Below, piece after piece: positions 1 to 4,559 of a stretch of 10,339 nt of DNA. Position 1 is the stretch's first letter; every line of letters begins with the position of its first letter. The notes beneath the pieces are model-generated. The model was not told the origin of the DNA, searched no databases, and saw only the letters and a program-made list of their open reading frames with translations. The translations under genes were made by a program, and so were the position numbers. The stretch lies in NCBI GenBank assembly GCA_045533555.1, contig JAZSHZ010000223.1, positions 1-10,339 of the forward strand. The letters are read 5' to 3'. This DNA is from SIG480 sp045533555 (GTDB lineage: Bacteria; Bacillota; Clostridia; Oscillospirales; JAAYXM01).

Positions 1-31
1 CAGACTGTCGAAAAAGGCACAAGAACACAAG

Positions 32-121
32 CGGAGAATTTATATATAGGGAACGATCTATGTGTCGTTCTGTCTCAAATTTTCACAAAACCAATTTACA
101 AAAAACGGAGAATTGTATATA
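32..121 (+). repeat. Pair of short direct repeats (CGGAGAATT-TATATA)
   Basis: CGGAGAATT followed by an alternating TA run occurs at 32-46 and again at 106-121, about 74 bases apart. The second copy has one extra G before the TA run. Each copy resembles a GGAG ribosome binding site followed by AT-rich DNA, but no plausible start codon and reading frame follows either copy. The two copies flank the small 51-70 hairpin. The function is unknown. They may be the edges of a small duplicated or inserted unit. Confidence 0.4.
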
Positions 122-155
122 AAACGCCTTGAAACATCAAAATTCAAGGCGTTTT
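121..155. terminator. Bidirectional rho-independent terminator-like hairpin
   Basis: There is a perfect 13-bp inverted repeat, AAAACGCCTTGAA at 121-133 and TTCAAGGCGTTTT at 143-155, with a 9-nt loop. The A-run and T-run at the outer ends give a U-tract on either strand, the classic form of a terminator shared by convergent transcripts. It could stop a plus-strand transcript entering from the left, and it could back up termination of the minus-strand DUF2975/XRE/DUF4173 operon. Alternatively it is one stem of a larger structured element spanning roughly 50-305. Confidence 0.6.
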
Positions 156-167
156 CCGCTTGTTTTG

Positions 168-219
168 TTCAAACCTCACCTCTCGACGTACCAACGTACT
201 ACTTCGGGTTCGGTTTGAA
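168..219. other. Long-range stem of a possible structured RNA
   Basis: TTCAAACC at 168-175 pairs perfectly with GGTTTGAA at 212-219, enclosing 36 nt. The enclosed segment has a smaller self-complementary element, GTAC at 188-191 with GTAC at 196-199, and a TTCG that could form a tetraloop around 203-206. This nested arrangement, unlike a simple terminator, is what one expects of a folded RNA or of a repeat with conserved structure. Strand and function cannot be decided from one copy. Confidence 0.4.
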
Positions 220-247
220 TACTCTTGCACCCTTTTGGACAATCTCT

Positions 248-277
248 CAGCGTGTCGATAAGTTTATCGACACGCTG
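248..277. other. Perfect 14-bp hairpin adjoining the operon terminator
   Basis: CAGCGTGTCGATAA at 248-261 is perfectly complementary to 264-277. The effective loop is about 4 nt once the innermost pair opens. The hairpin ends exactly where the 278-305 hairpin begins, so the two would stack coaxially in RNA. Neither strand has a U-run directly next to it, so it is not a typical terminator alone. It could be a 3'-end stability element for the minus-strand operon mRNA or the 3' part of the left-edge element. Confidence 0.55.
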
Positions 278-309
278 GAAGAAGCTATCATCCGATAGCT
301 TCTTCTTTT
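278..309 (+). terminator. Strong hairpin plus T-run overlapping the end of the DUF4173 gene
   Basis: GAAGAAGCTATC at 278-289 pairs perfectly with 294-305 (12 bp, 4-nt loop) and is followed by TTTT at 306-309 on the plus strand. It is therefore a good intrinsic terminator for plus-strand transcription coming from the left. The last codons and the TGA stop (288-290) of the minus-strand DUF4173 gene lie inside this hairpin. On the minus strand no U-run follows, so termination of that operon more likely relies on the 121-155 hairpin downstream. Confidence 0.6.
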
Positions 310-1682
310 ATCTTCAGTGCTCTCAAGGTCGAGAGGTTTGTTTCCTGCCAGGAGGACGGCTTTTCTATTTCGTTGAAATAATTTTTGACCGTGTGGTAAA
401 AGGTATAATCGCCGGATTCCAAAATTCGCGCAAGCTCGGGCGCGGCATCGTCTGAAAGTGTTGCGACATAATAGATGTCGGTGCGCTTTCCGTCAAGATA
501 GAGGTCGACCTGATTCTTCGCAACGATACGGTCTATGCTTATGACGTTGACGGAGAGCCAGAAGGAAAGCATCAGCATAAAATAGATGTATATTATGTTG
601 AATTTCGGCTTTGCAAGATAGAAAAACGTGATGATAAGACCGATGAATTCAAAAATAAGGAATATGAAGACGAGTGTACGCATTCTCGTGAGTCCGTCTG
701 CAAGATAATAGAGCTGCATTCTTCTGAATGAACAGAAAAGAAGAAACACGGTGATTGCAAGAACGGTATAGCATAGCGACGGAATGAGCCTTTTGTTTTT
801 ATCCCGCTTTCTTGAAATCGCAAACGATGTAAGAACAACCGCGAGGTTGATTGCGCTCACGATAAGAAGTTCGAAAAAGCCTTCGCGCGCATATTCCGCG
901 TGAGAAATTCCGTCGGGAAGTGTTGCGCCCAGGAAAAGATACTTAATCTGAATCGCGCAGAATATGCAATATACCGCGATGAGTGCAAAGAGGAGAAACA
1001 GCGGGGAAAATCCCGAGAGAATATTCGGCTTTTCCTCCGTCTCCGCCTTTTCGGCAGGAGTTCGGTTTGTGGCGTAGAATGATCCGAAGATATAAACCGT
1101 CACAAATGCAGAGAGATAAAGCCTGAAAATTCCTTCGGCGCGGAAAATATCGAAGAAACCCGAGAAGATATTTTCAACACCCTTTGAAAACACCATATCT
1201 GCACCTGAGAGAAGCGCAAGAACGATGATGAGGACGATAACGCTCACGATTGCGGTAATAAGCTTTTTACCGATCAGGGAGTCCTTGTTTTTTATTGCAT
1301 TACCCATCCACTTGAATGGGTTGGCGATATGAAAAAACGGCTCAAAAAGAGATATGAAAAAAGCGGAGATTCTGTTTTTCTCTGCTCCGAAGACCGAATA
1401 CACCGTCTGAACTGCGAGCAGAATAATGAAAGCGAGATAATTGAAATAACAGAAAGGATTATCGCGGTAAAACGACGTCGCGCAGAGGATGAGAATCGAG
1501 CCGGAGAAGATAAGCGCCCATTTCTTGTTTTTGCAGAGAATAAGCGAAAAAACAAATTCAATGCATCCGAAAAGCATAAGACCGAGCCCCGACCACGAAT
1601 CGGAAACAAGCCAATAAAAAGAAGCAAGAGTCAGAATAAGATGCGCGATGAAGAAAAACTTTTTGTGTCTTGAAAGCTCCAT
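288..1682 (-). CDS. DUF4173/DUF4153-like multi-pass membrane protein
   Basis: A 464-residue integral membrane protein with about eleven hydrophobic segments (approximately residues 10-26, 32-50, 54-70, 78-98, 141-160, 185-203, 225-247, 268-289, 300-317, 335-357 and 362-381). A hydrophilic C-terminal tail of about 80 residues follows. The stretches AEYAREGFFEL (262-272) and GLTRMR (330-335) resemble the conserved core of the DUF4173/DUF4153 families. The biochemical function of these families is not established. The start is fixed by GGGAGG seven bases upstream of the ATG, lying within the end of the preceding regulator gene, whose stop is only 2 nt away. It is the last gene of a three-gene operon with a Cro/CI regulator and a DUF2975 protein, a recurrent Firmicutes arrangement. 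That suggests a membrane module controlled by its own small regulator (inference). Confidence 0.85.
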   Translation of the reverse strand: MELSRHKKFFFIAHLILTLASFYWLVSDSWSGLGLMLFGCIEFVFSLILCKNKKWALIFSGSILILCATSFYRDNPFCYFNYLAFIILLAVQTVYSVFGAEKNRISAFFISLFEPFFHIANPFKWMGNAIKNKDSLIGKKLITAIVSVIVLIIVLALLSGADMVFSKGVENIFSGFFDIFRAEGIFRLYLSAFVTVYIFGSFYATNRTPAEKAETEEKPNILSGFSPLFLLFALIAVYCIFCAIQIKYLFLGATLPDGISHAEYAREGFFELLIVSAINLAVVLTSFAISRKRDKNKRLIPSLCYTVLAITVFLLFCSFRRMQLYYLADGLTRMRTLVFIFLIFEFIGLIITFFYLAKPKFNIIYIYFMLMLSFWLSVNVISIDRIVAKNQVDLYLDGKRTDIYYVATLSDDAAPELARILESGDYTFYHTVKNYFNEIEKPSSWQETNLSTLRALKIKEEAIG

Positions 1683-1684
1683 AT

Positions 1685-1891
1685 TTAATCCTCCCGAAAT
1701 TCAAGTATATCCGAGGGTTGGCATTCGAGAACGCGGCAAAGCTCTTCAAGGGTTGAAAAACGTATGGCGCGAGCTTTGTTGTTTTTGAGAATGGAAAGAT
1801 TTGCGGGCGTTATGCCGACTTTATCTGCAAGCTCGGAAAGCCCGATCTTGCGCTTTGCCATAACGACGTCAAGATTTATAATGATTGGCAT
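1685..1891 (-). CDS. Small Cro/CI-family (YozG-like) HTH transcriptional regulator
   Basis: A 68-residue DNA-binding protein made almost entirely of one XRE-type helix-turn-helix. After a short strand (residues 2-9), helices run from about 13 to 66, with GLSELADKVGIT (17-28) and NLSILKNNKARAIRF (31-45) as the HTH core, then TLEELCRVLECQPSDIL. This matches the YozG/HTH_26 type often encoded beside DUF2975 proteins. A longer in-frame reading to 2041 exists, but the ATG at 1891 is chosen because GGGAGG (1901-1906) precedes it by 9 nt and because the extension would run through the DUF2975 coding sequence. The gene starts 14 nt after the DUF2975 stop and ends 2 nt before the DUF4173 start. It probably autoregulates the operon through the palindrome at 2428-2444 (inference). 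Confidence 0.9.
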   Translation of the reverse strand: MPIIINLDVVMAKRKIGLSELADKVGITPANLSILKNNKARAIRFSTLEELCRVLECQPSDILEFRED

Positions 1892-1900
1892 ATGAAAGTT

Positions 1901-1906
1901 CCTCCC
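1901..1906 (-). promoter_or_regulatory. Ribosome binding site fixing the HTH regulator start
   Basis: GGGAGG on the minus strand, 9 nt before the ATG at 1891. Its last base overlaps the TAG stop of the DUF2975 gene (1906-1908). It supports the 68-residue start over the longer upstream reading and suggests translational coupling. Confidence 0.7.
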
Positions 1907-2358
1907 TATATCGTCAGATCGTTTTCTCGGCGCAGATTGACTGCGCGCTTGAAAACATCCTTGAGCGTGAGCGAAAAAAGTGTCGCCACCGCGAATGCCA
2001 TAAAGACGGCAAGCGTCATGAAAGTCGGGCGGAAGAAGCATTTGATAAAATATATGAGCGAAATGAGAGCTGCCGCAAGTGCGATTTTCCGGAGTGATGA
2101 AACGTTTTCGGAAACAAACGGGTCATCGTTGAGAAGTGTCTTGAACATTCTTCTGAGAAGAATAAGGATATAGACGGCAAGTGCACCCGAGAAGAGAAGA
2201 GTCAACGTAAACGGGAAAATGACCGAAGGGTCATCGTTTGTCATCTGTTGTAGCATCCGCGCGATGGGATAGCTTGCGACGGTACAGACCGCGCCGAGGA
2301 CGATGAGAATATCAAGCAATATTTTAGTGACCTTATGAACGAACGTATTTTCTTGCAT
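1906..2358 (-). CDS. DUF2975 domain membrane protein
   Basis: A 150-residue membrane protein with four predicted transmembrane helices (approximately residues 13-30, 46-68, 91-106 and 112-131). The diagnostic features of DUF2975 are present: the NDDPFVSENVSSLRKI loop (77-92) between helices 2 and 3, and the C-terminal RRENDLTI (143-150). The function of DUF2975 is unknown. These proteins are commonly encoded immediately before a YozG-type HTH regulator, exactly as here, and are suspected to work with it, possibly as a membrane sensor or regulator partner (inference). Translation starts at the ATG at 2358, with GGAGG 9 nt upstream. It is the first gene of the operon, about 27 nt downstream of the expected transcription start. 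Confidence 0.9.
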   Translation of the reverse strand: MQENTFVHKVTKILLDILIVLGAVCTVASYPIARMLQQMTNDDPSVIFPFTLTLLFSGALAVYILILLRRMFKTLLNDDPFVSENVSSLRKIALAAALISLIYFIKCFFRPTFMTLAVFMAFAVATLFSLTLKDVFKRAVNLRRENDLTI

Positions 2359-2391
2359 AATTTAAAACCTCCGATGATTTATTGTAAGCCC

Positions 2392-2420
2392 ATTGTATAA
2401 CATAAAAGTGTGTTTGTCAA
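2392..2420 (-). promoter_or_regulatory. Sigma-A promoter of the DUF2975/HTH/DUF4173 operon
   Basis: On the minus strand a perfect -35 TTGACA (2415-2420) and a -10 TACAAT (2392-2397) are separated by exactly 17 bp. The predicted transcription start is near 2385, giving a leader of about 27 nt before the DUF2975 ATG. This is the best-matching promoter in the window and implies strong basal expression unless repressed, consistent with an adjacent operator-like palindrome. Confidence 0.8.
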
Positions 2421-2427
2421 TAATAAA

Positions 2428-2444
2428 TTATCGAAAAACGATAA
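2428..2444. promoter_or_regulatory. Palindrome TTATCG-N5-CGATAA, candidate operator of the HTH regulator
   Basis: A perfect 6-bp inverted repeat with an A5 spacer lies 7 bp upstream of the -35 element of the minus-strand operon. Its size and two-fold symmetry suit a dimeric Cro/CI-type repressor or activator, and the operon encodes exactly such a protein. Assignment to that regulator is inference. The site is upstream of the -35 rather than over it, so activation is as possible as repression. Confidence 0.5.
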
Positions 2445-2487
2445 AAATATTTTGAGAAACAAAAAATATGCAATCAAAAAGCGAATG

Positions 2488-2510
2488 AACGGAAAGTAAC
2501 TTTTTCCGTT
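2488..2510. promoter_or_regulatory. Palindrome AACGGAAA-N7-TTTCCGTT at the TetM-like promoter
   Basis: A perfect 8-bp inverted repeat with a 7-nt spacer whose right edge overlaps the first two bases of the -35 element (2509-2514) of the following gene. It is unrelated in sequence to the 2428-2444 palindrome, so a different DNA-binding protein is expected. The predicted transcript starts downstream of it, so it cannot be a tet(M)-style attenuator in the mRNA. An operator is the more likely reading. Confidence 0.45.
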
Positions 2511-2537
2511 GCTTAATGTTTCTTTATGTGGTAAAAT
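2509..2537 (+). promoter_or_regulatory. Extended -10 promoter of the TetM-like gene
   Basis: The -35 TTGCTT (2509-2514), a 17-bp spacer and the -10 TAAAAT (2532-2537), with an extended TGG directly before the -10, form a good sigma-A promoter. Transcription should start near 2544, leaving a leader of only about 17 nt that holds the ribosome binding site (GAGGTGG, 2550-2556). Such a short leader leaves no room for the leader peptide and attenuator typical of mobile tet(M). Confidence 0.65.
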
Positions 2538-2560
2538 AAAAGCAGAATTGAGGTGGAAAT

Positions 2561-4462
2561 ATGAAGCAGACACTTGGCATTCTTGCCCACGTTGACGCGG
2601 GAAAGACGACTCTTTCGGAAAGAATTTTATACCACGCAAACGCGATAAGGGACGTCGGCCGCGTTGATGATGGCTCTGCTCATATGGACCACAGCGAAAT
2701 TGAGCGCGAGCGCGGAATAACCGTATTTTCCGATGCCGCGAGAATTGAATGCGACGGGCATACGATAACGCTTATTGACACTCCGGGACACGCGGACTTT
2801 TCCGCCGAGACCGAGCGCGCAATATCTGCGATGGATTATGCGCTGCTCGTCGTCAGTGCGATAGACGGAGTGCAGAGCCACACGGAGACCGTGTGGAGGC
2901 TTCTCCGCGCATATAATGTTCCGACATTCATTTTCATAAACAAAACCGATGCCGCAACCGCTGATGCGGATGCCGCGTTTTCGGATATAAAAGAGAGGCT
3001 TTCTCCCGATGCGGTCGATTTTGCGGGAGATTTTTCCGAAGCTCTTGCCGAGCGGGATGAAGCTCTTATGGAGGAATTTTTTGAAAAAGGGAAGGTTGCG
3101 ATTTCCGAGCGAGTCCGCAGTCTTATTTGTGAGGAAAAAGTGTTTCCGACCTTCCGCGGTTCCGCACTGCGCGATGAAAACATAAAAACCCTTATTCCCG
3201 ATATAATCTCATTGATGTCAGAGCGGGAAAACGGCGGGAAGCTTTCAGCAATATGCTATAAGGTGCGCCGTGAGGGAAACTCAAGATACGTTTATCTGAA
3301 GATCAATTCGGGTAAGCTCAAGGTCAAGGATTCCGTCACTACGCATATGGGCGCGCGGAAAATCGATGAAATAAGGTTTCCGCAAGGTGAAAAGCTCATC
3401 TCCGCCGCATATGCGGAGGCGGGCGAGATATGCGCCGTGACGGGGCTTTCGGATATCCGCGCAGGCGATATTATCGGAGAGGAAGAGGCAAGAAAGGCCT
3501 TTGAGACCGTTCCGATTTTTTCGGCACGGGTAATCCACGGAAACGGGATATCAAGCCGTGAGATACTTGAGAAAATGAAAATTCTTGAGGATGAGGAAAA
3601 CACGCTTTCCGTCCGCTACACGGAAAGCCTCGACGAAATTGATATAAGCGTTATGGGCAAAATAAGTCTGCAGGTCATAGAATATGAATTTTTGCGCCGT
3701 TTCGGAGTCGCAATATCATTCGACACGCCGCGCGTGGTTTTTCGGGAGACGATTGCGGAGCCAATTGTAGGATACGGGCATTTTGAACCGCTCCGTCATT
3801 ATGGCGAGGTGCATATAAAGATGACGCCGCGTCCGCGCGGAAGCGGAATATCGTTTAAAAGCGAGCTTAGCGGAGATATTCTCAAACCCGATGCGCAGAG
3901 GCTTATAAGGACACACGTTTTTGAAAAAGCGCATAAGGGCGTCCTCACGGGCGGAGAGCTTACGGATATAGAGTATTCGCTCGTTGCGGGCGCAATACAC
4001 GAAAAGCACACCGAGGGCGGAGATCTTCGCGAATCGACATACCGCGCGATAAGGCAGGGGCTTATGCGGGCAAAGAATATTCTGCTTGAGCCGATGTTCT
4101 CATTTGAAGCGAGGAGTGATATGTCGCTCTCGGGCAAGATAATGTCAGACGTGCAGAAAATGGGCGGAGATTTCTCACCGCCCGAGATTTCGGGAGACAT
4201 AGCGATAACGAGGGGAAGAGCACCCGCAAGGCTTCTCTCGGGTTATGTCGAAGAGCTGATAAGCCACAGTGGAGGAAGAGCGGGAATCACCCTTCGGTTT
4301 GATGGCTACGAGCCCTGCCGTAAACAGGAGGAGATAGTCGCGGAAATCGGCTATGATCCGGAACGCGACCTTGAAAACACACCCGATTCCGTCTTCTGCG
4401 CGAAAGGCGCGGGATTTACCGTCAAATGGTATGATGCGGAAAAATATATGAACTGTCTTTAG
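2561..4462 (+). CDS. TetM/EF-G-like translation factor GTPase
   Basis: A 633-residue translational GTPase of the ribosomal protection (TetM/TetO/TetW) branch of EF-G, about the length of TetM (639). The GTPase motifs are intact: AHVDAGKTT (9-17), RGIT (51-54), DTPGH (73-77), NKTD (127-130) and the G5-like GSAL (200-203). Domain II covers roughly 225-310, domain III 315-385, the domain IV core 386-510 (GYGHFEPLRHYGEVH, 404-418) and the domain V-like region 510-580, followed by a conserved-looking tail with NTPDSVFC (606-613). It should bind the ribosome near the A site and hydrolyse GTP. The domain IV loop that in TetM reads Tyr-Tyr-Ser-Pro-Val is I-H-E-K-H here (479-483), so tetracycline release as in TetM is not assured. 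Such paralogues are common in Clostridia chromosomes and often labelled tetracycline resistance by similarity. It is apparently monocistronic, and base use is like its neighbours, with no sign of recent transfer. Confidence 0.85.
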   Translation: MKQTLGILAHVDAGKTTLSERILYHANAIRDVGRVDDGSAHMDHSEIERERGITVFSDAARIECDGHTITLIDTPGHADFSAETERAISAMDYALLVVSAIDGVQSHTETVWRLLRAYNVPTFIFINKTDAATADADAAFSDIKERLSPDAVDFAGDFSEALAERDEALMEEFFEKGKVAISERVRSLICEEKVFPTFRGSALRDENIKTLIPDIISLMSERENGGKLSAICYKVRREGNSRYVYLKINSGKLKVKDSVTTHMGARKIDEIRFPQGEKLISAAYAEAGEICAVTGLSDIRAGDIIGEEEARKAFETVPIFSARVIHGNGISSREILEKMKILEDEENTLSVRYTESLDEIDISVMGKISLQVIEYEFLRRFGVAISFDTPRVVFRETIAEPIVGYGHFEPLRHYGEVHIKMTPRPRGSGISFKSELSGDILKPDAQRLIRTHVFEKAHKGVLTGGELTDIEYSLVAGAIHEKHTEGGDLRESTYRAIRQGLMRAKNILLEPMFSFEARSDMSLSGKIMSDVQKMGGDFSPPEISGDIAITRGRAPARLLSGYVEELISHSGGRAGITLRFDGYEPCRKQEEIVAEIGYDPERDLENTPDSVFCAKGAGFTVKWYDAEKYMNCL

Positions 4463-4496
4463 TTTTAAAATGACATCATAAGTATTTTTTTATCAT

Positions 4497-4524
4497 ATGA
4501 AACTAAGAATATAAGTTGTATAAT
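4497..4524 (+). promoter_or_regulatory. Promoter of the gal operon
   Basis: A perfect -10 TATAAT (4519-4524) is preceded at 16 bp by ATGAAA (4497-4502), a 4-of-6 match to the -35 consensus. The expected start lies around 4531, about 29 nt before the galactokinase ATG. The weak -35 beside a perfect -10 suits a regulated promoter. The 97-nt gap after the TetM-like gene shows no clear intrinsic terminator, so some read-through is possible. Confidence 0.6.
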
Positions 4525-4542
4525 GAATATATAAAAATTCAT
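4523..4542. promoter_or_regulatory. Imperfect 20-bp palindrome over the gal transcription start
   Basis: ATGAAT (4523-4528) and ATTCAT (4537-4542) are perfect inverted arms with an 8-nt AT-only centre. They overlap the end of the -10 and the expected transcription start, where a repressor would block initiation. The AT-rich sequence makes chance occurrence more likely than for the other palindromes, and no gal regulator gene lies in the window. Confidence 0.35.
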
Positions 4543-4559
4543 AACGGCGGTGTGAAAAA

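Larger units (their letters stand above)
1..287. other. Gene-poor, hairpin-rich left-edge region
   Basis: No convincing coding sequence was found here. Two short frames are open from the window edge, one ending near 119 and one at 132, but neither has recognisable protein character, so the tail of a gene starting outside the window cannot be proved or excluded. The stretch carries a run of perfect inverted repeats: 51-70 (6-bp arms), 121-155 (13-bp arms), 168-219 (8-bp arms) and 248-277 (14-bp arms). The last directly abuts the 278-305 hairpin at the end of the minus-strand operon. The density of perfect hairpins is far above anything else in the window and suggests a structured RNA or a dispersed intergenic repeat rather than ordinary spacer. 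Confidence 0.6.

Noticed and set aside
1..132. Frame open from the left edge to a TGA at 130-132, possible C-terminal end of an upstream gene
   Set aside because: Another frame is also open to about 119, codon use does not resemble the neighbouring genes, and the sequence consists of direct repeats and hairpins. Not enough to call a partial gene.
62..298. 78-residue plus-strand open frame
   Set aside because: Starts at GTG without a ribosome binding site, spans the hairpin array, ends in the terminator stem and overlaps the end of the DUF4173 gene. No domain recognised.
1892..2041. N-terminal extension of the HTH regulator to 118 residues
   Set aside because: The extension is a shadow of the DUF2975 coding sequence. 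A strong ribosome binding site precedes the internal ATG at 1891, and the resulting protein matches the usual size of YozG-type regulators.
2428..2444. Shared TTATCG/CGATAA hexamers between the operator-like palindrome and the 248-277 hairpin
   Set aside because: The half-sites are in opposite order and spacing in the two places, and the hairpin's symmetry extends to 14 bp for structural reasons. Probably coincidence.
2561..4462. Calling the GTPase an acquired tetracycline resistance gene (tetM/O/W)
   Set aside because: The tetracycline-contact loop is not conserved, there is no mobile element or attenuator leader, and base use matches its neighbours. Only family membership is supported.
4463..4559. 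Intrinsic terminator after the TetM-like gene
   Set aside because: There are T-runs (around 4483-4491) but no GC-containing stem before them. Only short AT palindromes were found.
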